From JBOGVZ01 sp050692985 (GTDB lineage Bacteria > Actinomycetota > UBA4738 > CALAEC01): 20,911 nucleotides of DNA. Of the stretch, positions 7,130-14,947 are shown one piece after another. The DNA lies in contig JBOGVZ010000086.1 of NCBI GenBank assembly GCA_050692985.1, positions 1 through 20,911 of the forward strand. Direction: 5' to 3'. Within the stretch, counting starts at the first letter, position 1, and every line of letters starts with the position of its first letter. Below the pieces are notes generated by a model. That model was given only the letters and a program-made list of their open reading frames with translations. It ran no database searches and was not told the origin of the DNA. The position numbers and the translations under genes were made by a program.

Positions 7130-10100
7130 TCAGTCGATTACGGGCGGCGGCGTCGTCGGCGACGTCGTGGGCGTCGGTGTCGGTGTCGGCGTGGGCTCAC
7201 CACCCGGAAGCAGGATGCCGACCGGATCCGAGTCGTTGTTTGTCTCGTTCAGTTCAGGCACCGAGCACACATCGGGCGGGACCTCCTCGAAGCAGACGTC
7301 GGCTGTGGCAACGATGGCGACCTCCCTGCTCACCGGCGTCTGGGAGAAGAACAAGCGCCCCGTGATCGTCACCTCGTTCTCACCCGCCTCGAACGGGAGC
7401 TGAAGGACGCGGACGCCGGATCGGTCGAACACCACGACTTCGGTCTCCTCAACGAAGAAGGAAACGAAGTCCTGCAGCGACTCGGAGACGGCTACGTAGA
7501 ACTCCCCGGCTGCCACGTCGCCCTGGTTGACGATCCGGACGGTCGCCGGGACCGAGATCCGCTTCTCGTCGACCTCCAGGTCACCGACCTCAAGGAACGC
7601 CACCAGGTCGGGCAGGGCCGTCCGGCCGGAGATGGGCACCCGGTGTGGGCTGCCGATGGCGTCGCTGCGCACGACGAGCTCGGCCTCGATGTCGCCTCTC
7701 GAGGGGTGAACGAAGGTGACCTCGATCCGGCACTCCCCGCCCGGGGGGACCCCGTCCGCCGTGCAGTCCTGGTCGACCTCGAATGCGTCCGTGGGTCCCA
7801 CCGTGTACCTGAGGCCCACATTCTCCACCTCGAGGGGAGCGCCCCCGTCGTTCGTCACGGTCACCGTCTGGGTCGGCGTGGCTTCGGCCGGCACCGCACC
7901 GAAGTCGAGGCTCTCGGGGTCGACTCGGATCGCCGCAACGCCCGGCGGCGGGACGCCGGTCGCCTCGATAGGCACCTCCTCGGGACTGTCGTCGCCGTTG
8001 TGCGAGACGATCAGCGCCGCCTCGAGGGGCCCGGAGGTTCGAGGCTCGAACACGACCTCGACCACGCATTCGGTCTCCAGGCGACCCTCGCACCGCCCGG
8101 GGTTCCGGAGGCGGAAGTCGGCCAGGGGCGGCTCGATGGATATGTCGGTGATCGTCACGGGATCGCTGGCGGGGCGCAGGGTGACCGTCCGGACCACGGC
8201 CGGCCCCTCGATGTCTTGCTCACCGAAACTCACCGGGTCGGGAGCCGCCGTCACACCGCCGCCCGGGAGGGCCAGGAGGACGGCGGCGACGCCCGCCGCC
8301 ACCACGGCGGAGGCCCCGCCCAGATACCAGGGGGTGGGAGAGACGAGCCGAAGGTTGTGGCGGGTGAGGCGGGCGCCCGCTCGATCCCCCAGGGCCTTCC
8401 GGAGGCGCCGGGCTCGTCGGAGGTGATCCCTGGCCGCGCGGCGGTTGCCCTCCCCCAGCGCCCTGGTCCCGAGCTCGTGGTGGGCCATGGCCCGGGCCGC
8501 CTCGTCGCCCACGGTCTCGGCGGCTTCGAGCGAGCGGTGGAGGACGGACCCCCATGTCCCCCACCGCCGAGCCAACAGCAGGGGCTCCTCGACGAGTCGG
8601 GCCAGGCCTAGGTAGTCATGGCGCCGGCCGGCCGCCCCCACCCACTCCATCGCGGCCAGGATGGCGTCGAGCGACCGAAGGAGCATGCCGGTGTCGTCGC
8701 GGTTCCGCCCTCCCCATTCGAGGAAGTGCTCCACGACGCGCTCCCTCCACGTCTCGGCCTCGAGGAAGGCCACAGCCTCCGGGCCGATCCCCTCCGCCAG
8801 GGTGAAGGCGGGACTGGCCGCCTTGAGCAGACCCCGGCGTCGGAGGCGTTCCAGGACTTCGTCGAGATCGCGCTCTCCGGTGAGTAACTCGAGGTGCTCG
8901 GCCCGGATCGGCGCGGTCCCCAGCGCTGCCAGGACCCCCAGCACCCGGCGATCGACCTCGGGAAGCGTGGCGAGCTCCACGGTGCCGATGGCCGCCCCGC
9001 GCACATCGGCCGCGTCCGACACCACCTGCTCCAGGGGGATGCCGTCGTCTCGGACCCTGGCCGCGGCCTGGATCAGCTCCTGGGGGTGGCCGCCGAGTGT
9101 GTCGGCCAGGGCCTGCGCTTCGACGCGCTCCCCCTCCGTCAGCGGCCGGTCCAGATGGCGCTCGAACAGCATCACGGCGGCCACGGCCGGCAGCCCGCCC
9201 AGCCGCACGGTCTCCCCCTGCCCGGCCAGCACCGGACCAGGGCTCGCCACCAGGAACACGGCCGCGGGGGCGCCGTCCATCAGCAGCCCGAGGTCCTCTC
9301 CGGACAGCTCCACGTCGTCGAGGGCGAACATGACCCGGACCTCGGCCAGGGCGTCGCGGAGCTCGCCAGGCGTTGGTCGGTAGGACCCCTCGGCGCGGTG
9401 CACCCGATCGAACAGGTACTGGAGCAGGTCCTCCACCGTCCGGCCCCGAGCCGAGCCGTGGACCACACCGTCGGGGCCGACGACCCGGTGCACCAGGTGC
9501 CGGAGGAGCGTGCTCTTGCCGATCCCCGGGCCCCCGATCACCTCGACGGACCGGCCGGCCTGGAGCGCGGTGATGGCGGCCCGAACCTCGTCCTCGCGGT
9601 CGAGCAGATCGGGGAAGTCGCGCGGGAGGGCTCGCACGGGGACGGAGCGGATCGGTCGATCGGTTCGGCGGCGATCGGCCCGAACGCCATGCTCCGTCTG
9701 TCGAAGCACGACCTTCCCGGTCACCGCCGCCCCGGCGAGCTCGCCCGGAACGAAGAGCCGGCCATCCGGGAGCCTGCTGAAGAGCACGGGGATGGCCCAG
9801 TCCACCTCGGCTCCCTCGTAGAGCTGCAGCCTGGCCTCGTTGAGGGCCACGTCCACGAGCCCTTGGTCGAGCAGGCTCCGGTAGAAGGACACGGTCAGCT
9901 CGCGGGCCAGGGACGCGGGAACCGGTGCCTGCATCCCGACCACGGCGGGAGCGCCGGCGCCGACCAGCTTCGGCGCCAGCCCCACCAGCGGATGCGTGGG
10001 GTCCTGTCGTGCGCTCTCGCAGGCCGAGAAGAAGAGGAGGTGGGGGCAGAACGGGTCGAGGGCCGCCACGCGATCCGCCAGCCGGTCATCCTCGACCGCC

Positions 10101-10891
10101 TCCCATCGGCCGTCGTCACGCTCGAGGTACAGGGCCGCGGTCCCCGCCCCGGTCGGGGACTCCCGGCGGAAGTGGCCGTGGCAGAGAACATGCACCACGT
10201 CGTGATCGCCGAGCAGGCGGGTGAGGTTCTTCAGGCTCGCCGGCCCGTCCGCCACCGTGTACCCATCCGCCTCCAAGGCCTGACGCAGATCCGCGGCTAC
10301 CCCGGAATGACCCGGGAGGATCGTGACGGCGATCCGGTCCCGAGAGCTGAGATCGCCCACGGCCGAATGCATGGCCCGGATCTCCTCGTCGACGGCGATC
10401 GGCGGAAGTCCCTCTGGGAGCTCGGTCGGGTTCGACACCGCGAAGAGCACCCGGATCGACCGGGTGGCGAGCGTGTCCAGGCCGAAGTCCGTCTCCGTGA
10501 ACCGGGAGAACGGCGTTCGCTGGGAGATGGCCACCGGGATGGGCCGGCCTCGGTGGAGGTGGTGGAGCCGCTCCCAGGCCACGGCGTGGACCTCGGCGGC
10601 AGCGTCGTCGATCCGCAGGCGGACCCGGAGGCGTCCGCGGTCCCGGGACTCGGCGCGGCGAAGCGCGGCCGCGTACGCCTGGCCCACGTCCTCGGCCAGC
10701 AGGGACTCCGAGAGCGCCATCCCGTACCGACGGGCGTCGAGCTCCGCGGCCCGAAGCGCCTCCCGGTCCAGTCGGAGGGTTCCGGTGACCTGGTGGCCGT
10801 CGTCGGCGAGCGCGTCGAGCCCGTAGGCCCCGGTGGACGGATCCAGCGCTCGGATCCTGACCAGCACGTCCGCCCACCCGGCTCGGCTCAC
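7130..10891 (-). CDS. Membrane-spanning CHAT peptidase-STAND ATPase with extracytoplasmic Ig-like (ASH/CARDB) domains
   Basis: This 1253-residue protein is built in modules. Residues 1-385 are a CHAT (caspase-fold) peptidase with HVLCHGHF (H238) and LLFFSACESA (C291). Residues 425-720 are a STAND/NACHT-like ATPase with Walker A GGPGIGKST (453-461), Walker B-like VMFALDDVE (D525/D526) and a winged-helix-like region. Residues 730-850 are helical and TPR-like. One membrane helix follows at about 855-878. The outside part holds two choice-of-anchor/ASH-type beta domains (about 885-980 and 985-1090), each with a Cys pair, a CARDB-like domain (1093-1225) and a Thr-Pro tail. CHAT proteases are activated by partner proteins or ligands, and STAND ATPases act as switches. 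Here the enzyme faces the cytoplasm and the sensor-like part faces out. The GTG start overlaps the upstream MBL gene stop (GTGA at 10888-10891), so it is translationally coupled. The substrate is unknown. Confidence 0.88.
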   Translation of the reverse strand: MSRAGWADVLVRIRALDPSTGAYGLDALADDGHQVTGTLRLDREALRAAELDARRYGMALSESLLAEDVGQAYAAALRRAESRDRGRLRVRLRIDDAAAEVHAVAWERLHHLHRGRPIPVAISQRTPFSRFTETDFGLDTLATRSIRVLFAVSNPTELPEGLPPIAVDEEIRAMHSAVGDLSSRDRIAVTILPGHSGVAADLRQALEADGYTVADGPASLKNLTRLLGDHDVVHVLCHGHFRRESPTGAGTAALYLERDDGRWEAVEDDRLADRVAALDPFCPHLLFFSACESARQDPTHPLVGLAPKLVGAGAPAVVGMQAPVPASLARELTVSFYRSLLDQGLVDVALNEARLQLYEGAEVDWAIPVLFSRLPDGRLFVPGELAGAAVTGKVVLRQTEHGVRADRRRTDRPIRSVPVRALPRDFPDLLDREDEVRAAITALQAGRSVEVIGGPGIGKSTLLRHLVHRVVGPDGVVHGSARGRTVEDLLQYLFDRVHRAEGSYRPTPGELRDALAEVRVMFALDDVELSGEDLGLLMDGAPAAVFLVASPGPVLAGQGETVRLGGLPAVAAVMLFERHLDRPLTEGERVEAQALADTLGGHPQELIQAAARVRDDGIPLEQVVSDAADVRGAAIGTVELATLPEVDRRVLGVLAALGTAPIRAEHLELLTGERDLDEVLERLRRRGLLKAASPAFTLAEGIGPEAVAFLEAETWRERVVEHFLEWGGRNRDDTGMLLRSLDAILAAMEWVGAAGRRHDYLGLARLVEEPLLLARRWGTWGSVLHRSLEAAETVGDEAARAMAHHELGTRALGEGNRRAARDHLRRARRLRKALGDRAGARLTRHNLRLVSPTPWYLGGASAVVAAGVAAVLLALPGGGVTAAPDPVSFGEQDIEGPAVVRTVTLRPASDPVTITDISIEPPLADFRLRNPGRCEGRLETECVVEVVFEPRTSGPLEAALIVSHNGDDSPEEVPIEATGVPPPGVAAIRVDPESLDFGAVPAEATPTQTVTVTNDGGAPLEVENVGLRYTVGPTDAFEVDQDCTADGVPPGGECRIEVTFVHPSRGDIEAELVVRSDAIGSPHRVPISGRTALPDLVAFLEVGDLEVDEKRISVPATVRIVNQGDVAAGEFYVAVSESLQDFVSFFVEETEVVVFDRSGVRVLQLPFEAGENEVTITGRLFFSQTPVSREVAIVATADVCFEEVPPDVCSVPELNETNNDSDPVGILLPGGEPTPTPTPTPTTSPTTPPPVID
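7168..7195 (-). repeat. Short hexamer repeat encoding the Thr-Pro tail of the CHAT protein
   Basis: GTCGGT-type six-base units repeat here in the plus direction and encode alternating Thr-Pro on the minus strand (TPTPTPTPTTSPTTPPP). Such tails usually act as wall-spanning spacers in secreted actinobacterial proteins. Repeat number may vary between strains. Confidence 0.6.
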
Positions 10892-11988
10892 GGCTCACCT
10901 TCCCCCAGGTCGACCCTCAACCCGGCCGGGACCGGCTCCGGATAGACCGCCCGGTACCGCCACCGCTCCATGGGCACGGGGTCGTCCCACACCTCGTTCT
11001 CCTCGGTCCGGTAGTTGAACAGGAGCTCCCGGCCCTCCCCCGTCTCGCCGAGGAGGATCCGGGCCACCGCCTGCTGATCCGGGTGGTGGTAGTAGGCGCC
11101 GTTCGTGGAGAACAGGAACCGGCTCGACCGGATCAGCGCCAGGTGGTCCTCACGAACGTTGCGCCGGCTGCCGTGGTGAGCGACCTTCACCGCGTCGACC
11201 GTCAGGACCTCCTCGCCACGCTCCCGCAGGAGACGGTCGATCCCTGCGGTCATGACCGGGGCGACGCCGTCCGCGCCGAGGAGGACGCTCCTCCCCGCGA
11301 ACTCCGCCAGGAGAAGGATGCTGCTCGCGTTGGCCTCGGACTCGTCGAGGGGATCCTCGGACGCGGCCAGGGTCTCGACGTCGGGTCCGCCCGTCCCGTA
11401 TTCGGGGATCTGGAGCCGGGGGGTCTTGTACAGGAGGTCCAGCGCCGGGCGTGGCGATCCCGGCACCAGCCCGGCCTCTCGCACCTCCCGCCCCCAGACC
11501 AGCTGGAGTGCGGCGAGCTCCGGCACCCCGGGGCCGAGGACGGTCAACCGGAGGCCCCCGTCGAGCTCGGCGGTCGGGAGCGGTGCCTCGTCGTTCGACA
11601 CGGCCACCGGTTCCCCGTCGAAGGCCCCGTTCCACCGCTGGTCGAGATCCAGCAACAGAGCCGAGAGCATCTCGCCGTGGGTCGGGGCGAACACGTCTCC
11701 CGGGAGGTGCTGCCATCCGTTGAACCACACGTCGTCGATCCGCAGGCCCAGCCGGGCGTCCTGGATCAGCCGGATGACACCCTCGATGTGGTCGGCGTCG
11801 ACGTGCGTGACCACCAGGAGCTCGAGGCGGCGGTCGTCCGGAGGGAGGGCGGCGAATCGCGAACGGAGGACGTCGTAGGTCGGACCGGTCCCGCCGTCCA
11901 CGATGACCCGGCCGCGGACGTCCCCCTCGCCGTACTCGATCCACAGCGCATCTCCGTGCCCGGCCGGGAGCATGTCCACCGTGAACAT
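10888..11988 (-). CDS. ComEC-type metallo-beta-lactamase-fold hydrolase, stand-alone and soluble
   Basis: This 366-residue protein begins with the ComEC/Rec2-like opening VDMLPAGHGDALWI. It has VIVDGGTG, the metal site THVDADH (H62, D64, D66, H67), NASSILLLAEFAGRSVLLGAD (D240), VKVAHHGSRRN (H271/H272) and FSTNGAYYHHP (H301/H302). It is the MBL domain without the membrane part of ComEC, with an insertion between residues 90 and 215. In ComEC this domain is a nuclease that degrades the non-transported DNA strand; stand-alone copies also occur as putative effectors next to caspase or STAND genes. The ATG start is six bases after the stop of the peptidase gene upstream, and the stop overlaps the start of the CHAT gene, so it is the middle of a coupled three-gene operon. 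A phosphodiesterase or nuclease role is likely but not shown. Confidence 0.88.
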   Translation of the reverse strand: MFTVDMLPAGHGDALWIEYGEGDVRGRVIVDGGTGPTYDVLRSRFAALPPDDRRLELLVVTHVDADHIEGVIRLIQDARLGLRIDDVWFNGWQHLPGDVFAPTHGEMLSALLLDLDQRWNGAFDGEPVAVSNDEAPLPTAELDGGLRLTVLGPGVPELAALQLVWGREVREAGLVPGSPRPALDLLYKTPRLQIPEYGTGGPDVETLAASEDPLDESEANASSILLLAEFAGRSVLLGADGVAPVMTAGIDRLLRERGEEVLTVDAVKVAHHGSRRNVREDHLALIRSSRFLFSTNGAYYHHPDQQAVARILLGETGEGRELLFNYRTEENEVWDDPVPMERWRYRAVYPEPVPAGLRVDLGEGEP

Positions 11989-11994
11989 CGCGGC

Positions 11995-13428
11995 TCACCC
12001 GGACGCGGGGGCCATCCGCACCGCCGGGTCTCCCAGGAGCACGTAGTTGCGAGCGTCGTTCCGGGCGGTCCAGAGCCCGGACACCTCCAAGGGATCGGGC
12101 GTGCCCCCGAAGCGGGCGTCCTCCTTCAGGGCCTCGAGGTCCGTGGTGAGAGCCGCGTACCGATCGCTGAAGTACTCGATGGCGTGACCCACCGGCACGC
12201 CGCGCAGGAGCTCGGTGAGGGCGCTGTCGAACACCTGGAGCTGGCTCCCGATGCCCGGCCAGACGAAGGAGTATCCCCACGCCCGCTCCACGTGGCCGAC
12301 CACGGCGAGGGCGCTCCCTCGGGGATGGCCCAGCAGTCGCCGGGGAAGCCCCGCCACGAACGCCCCCGGCGCGATCTCCGGCGGAGTGCCGAGCGAATCG
12401 CCGAAGTCGTCGTGTTGAGGGGTCCCGGCCCCGTAGCACGCGAACAGGAACACCACCGCTCCATCGACCCTGGCATCGTCGGCGACGTCGTCACCCGCCA
12501 GGTAGAAGTCCTGCGGGATCGGCTGCCGCCATTGCAGGGGGCCGGGCCACTCCTGACACAGCGGCGCCCCCTGGTGCGGCGCCTGCCGAGGATCGCCCTT
12601 CGGGAAGGCCATCCCGTGCGTGGCCGTGAACACGAACGCGGGCGCGGTCTCACGGTGGAAGGCTCCGGCCAGGCTGGCCTTGGTGGCCTGCTCCTCCCCG
12701 ACCAGGATCTCGAAGGTCCGGTCCTGAAAGCGCGTCGACAGGCCCTTGGCGAGCGGAGCGACGAGATGCTCGGCGCTCAGCGTGGTGGCCCGATCGTCGG
12801 CGTTCCGCGTTCCGAGGAAGACGGCGGACGGGGACGGCCGGGCCTCCCGCTCCGAGCGGACCACGGATTCGGCGTACCGGCCGTACTCCTCGGCGGTGTC
12901 GAACGAGATCCGTCCGACCGCGAAGCTCACGTCGAGCTGGTACTGGAACCGGAACGGGATCCGGTCGGGACCGCCCACCAGGAGGAGGTAGTACGGCATG
13001 CGGTCGGGGTCGGCGGGGTTCCCCGGCGCGATCCCATGGCGCGCCAGGAACGTGGTGCTCCGGTCCTCCGGACGGTGCCCATCCGGGCCCGCGTACTCTC
13101 GGTACCGTCCCGGCTCGACCGCGGCGGCCTCGGCCCGGCGGTGGTCCAGCAGGGGCCGAAGTGCTTCGAGCACCTCCGGCTCGATGTCGTGGGGGAAGAC
13201 CACCCCCCACCCGGACTCCTCGAGCTTGGTTGGATCGACCCCGGCGACCACGCCCAGGTAGGCCTCGGTGGATGCCCTCTGCCTGGCCTTCAGCTCGTCG
13301 AGCTCGTCCTTCTCCAGCCGTTCCCCGCCAGCCACGCGGGCCACGACGTCGGGAGGTAGCGGCGGCAAGAGGTACTCGCCGGTGACACCGTCGATCCCGT
13401 TGATGTGGAGCTCGCCCGCGTCCGCCAT
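11995..13428 (-). CDS. Gingipain/caspase-fold (C25-like, clan CD) cysteine peptidase
   Basis: This is a 477-residue protein with no signal peptide. The N-terminal 140 residues are charged and of unknown fold. YYLLLVGGPDRIPFRFQ at 146-162 looks like the LVGxxxxIP strand of C25 peptidases. The catalytic His lies in FVFTATHGM (H271), and the Cys follows a hydrophobic strand in AVVFLFACYGAG (C331), the H-then-C order of clan CD. The C-terminal NYVLLGDPAVRM (461-472) is the LLGDP block seen in C25 enzymes. It is a second caspase-fold peptidase in the same operon as the CHAT protein but clearly of another subfamily. ATG at 13428 is the first gene of the operon, with a possible promoter at 13446-13474 and a weak G-rich ribosome site. 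The cleavage specificity cannot be read. Gingipains are secreted; this one is probably cytoplasmic. Confidence 0.75.
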   Translation of the reverse strand: MADAGELHINGIDGVTGEYLLPPLPPDVVARVAGGERLEKDELDELKARQRASTEAYLGVVAGVDPTKLEESGWGVVFPHDIEPEVLEALRPLLDHRRAEAAAVEPGRYREYAGPDGHRPEDRSTTFLARHGIAPGNPADPDRMPYYLLLVGGPDRIPFRFQYQLDVSFAVGRISFDTAEEYGRYAESVVRSEREARPSPSAVFLGTRNADDRATTLSAEHLVAPLAKGLSTRFQDRTFEILVGEEQATKASLAGAFHRETAPAFVFTATHGMAFPKGDPRQAPHQGAPLCQEWPGPLQWRQPIPQDFYLAGDDVADDARVDGAVVFLFACYGAGTPQHDDFGDSLGTPPEIAPGAFVAGLPRRLLGHPRGSALAVVGHVERAWGYSFVWPGIGSQLQVFDSALTELLRGVPVGHAIEYFSDRYAALTTDLEALKEDARFGGTPDPLEVSGLWTARNDARNYVLLGDPAVRMAPASG

Positions 13429-13445
13429 GGGACCCCCGACGGCCC

Positions 13446-13474
13446 AGTCTCAGCGTGGCAACGACCTCGGTCAA
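13446..13474 (-). promoter_or_regulatory. Candidate promoter of the peptidase-MBL-CHAT operon
   Basis: On the minus strand TTGACC (13474-13469) is followed after 17 bases by GAGACT (13451-13446). The -35 is good and the -10 poor. The start site would be about 11 bases before the ATG at 13428. A weak -10 could mean that an activator is needed. Confidence 0.35.
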
Positions 13475-13525
13475 GAGGGAGTTCGGCCCATCGCGGCCAT
13501 GTCGCCGCGCCCCGACCCGTGGGAG

Positions 13526-13531
13526 TAGGGT
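13526..13531 (+). promoter_or_regulatory. Candidate -10 box for leaderless lipase transcript
   Basis: TAGGGT lies seven bases before ATG at 13539, with no ribosome site between. No -35 is seen at normal spacing. The intergenic region with the divergent operon is only 110 bases, so both promoters may share control. Confidence 0.45.
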
Positions 13532-13538
13532 GGTTTCG

Positions 13539-14938
13539 ATGGCCCGGAAGCCGATGAAAGACGTGGTCGTTCTGCTCCCGGGGATCACCGGGAGCGTGCT
13601 GTCGAAGGACGGGAAGGATGTCTGGCCATCACCCCCGGCGCCGCGGTCCGCGCCCTGTTCTCGCTGGGCCGAAGCATCACCGAGCTCCGCCTCGCCGAGG
13701 ATCCGCCCGACGCCGACGACCTCGGTGACGGCGTCACCGCCCCCCGGATCATGCCCGACGTCCACCTGATCCCCGGCCTGTGGAAGATCGACGGGTATTC
13801 GAAGATCGCCACGGCGATCCGAGCCGGCTTCGACGTGGAGCCCGGCAGGAACTACTTCGAGTTCCCGTACGACTGGCGTCGCGACAACCGGGTGGCCGCC
13901 CGGCGCCTGGCCAGGGAGAGCCACGGCTGGCTCGAGCGATGGAGGGAGACGTCCGGCGCCGATGACGCCAAGCTCGTCCTGATCGGCCACTCGATGGGCG
14001 GCGTGGTCTCCCGGTACTTCCTCGAGTGCCTCGACGGGTGGAGGACGACGCGGATGCTCATCACGCTGGGCACCCCGTATCGGGGGTCGCTGAACGCCCT
14101 CGGGTTCATCGCCAACGGGTTGAGGAAGGAGATCGGCCCGTTCACGATCGCCGACCTCTCCGGGTTGCTTCGCTCCTTCACCTCCGTGTACCAGCTCCTG
14201 CCGATCTACCCGTGCTGCGAGGATGCCGGGAACCTGGTCCGGGTCACAGAACGCCCCATCGCGAACCTCGATCAGGCCCGGGCGCAGCAGGCGCTCGAGT
14301 TCCACGCGGAGATCCGCCGCGCGGTCGAGGAGCACGAGTCGGACGAGGCCTACCGGCGGGACCGGTACCTGATCCGTCCCGTGGTGGGCACGTTCCAACC
14401 GACCGCGCAGTCGGCGCGGCCCGAGGAGGAGGGCGTGGAGATGCTCCGGGACTACGGGGGGGAGGACCAGGACGGCGACGGGACGGTCCCTCGGGTCTCG
14501 GCCACGCCGATCGAGATGGGCAACGACCCGGCCGGCATGTTCGCGGCCGAACGCCACGCGTCGCTCCAGAACTTCGATACCGTCCTCCAGCAGCTCCACG
14601 GGATGCTGTCGGGGCTCGACCTCGATCTGTCGATCTACTACGCCGTCAACACCCGAGTGTCCCTCGACGTCGAGGACGCGTTCCTCGCCGGCGAGCCGGT
14701 CTCGGCCGCCGTCCGACCCGAGGACCCCGGGATCCAGCTGACCGCGACGCTGACGGGCGAGCACGGAGACGTCGTCGGCCGGCGCGACCTCCCCCCCGGT
14801 GACGAGGAGTGGCGCTCGATCGCCTTCGACCCTCAGCCGCCGGGGATCTACCGGCTCACGGTCCGAGGCGAACACGGCGTCGACCCGGTCACCGACGTGG
14901 TCGGCGTGTTCGGGCCCGGCGAGGAGTCGGTGGCGTAG
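13539..14938 (+). pseudogene. LCAT-like lipase/acyltransferase (alpha/beta hydrolase), with a one-base frameshift near the N terminus
   Basis: The gene starts at ATG 13539 and encodes KDVVVLLPGITGSVLSKDG (the PGxxGS oxyanion strand of LCAT proteins), then loses frame at 13625. Adding one G (TGGCC to TGGGCC) continues it as AITPGAAVRALFSLGRSITE and joins the rest, giving 466 residues. Downstream are LVLIGHSMGGVVSRYF (nucleophile Ser), GDGTVPR (acid Asp) and AERHASLQN (His), a complete triad in the order of lecithin:cholesterol acyltransferase-like enzymes. About 100 C-terminal residues look like a beta-rich domain (SIYYAVNTRVSLD onward). It would hydrolyse or transfer acyl chains of lipids; no signal peptide is seen. 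It is divergent from the caspase-fold peptidase operon, so it may be functionally linked. If the missing base is a sequencing error, the gene is intact. An internal start at 13751 would lose the oxyanion strand. Confidence 0.82.
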
Positions 14939-14941
14939 CAT
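14936..14941 (+). promoter_or_regulatory. Candidate -10 box for leaderless TPR-cyclase transcript
   Basis: TAGCAT overlaps the stop codon of the lipase gene and lies six bases before GTG at 14948. The spacing matches the other leaderless starts of this window. The gene could also be read through from the lipase. Confidence 0.4.
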
Positions 14942-14947
14942 CTGTCC

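Noticed and set aside
7120..7133. CTGAG-ACGA-CTCAG hairpin covering both convergent stop codons as a bidirectional terminator
   Set aside because: The stem is only five pairs and no T tract follows on either strand; TGA opposite TCA gives part of the symmetry by chance.
8894..10945. 683-codon plus-strand open frame inside the CHAT gene
   Set aside because: It is antisense to the CHAT and ATPase modules, whose catalytic motifs are intact; no start signal or domain is seen.
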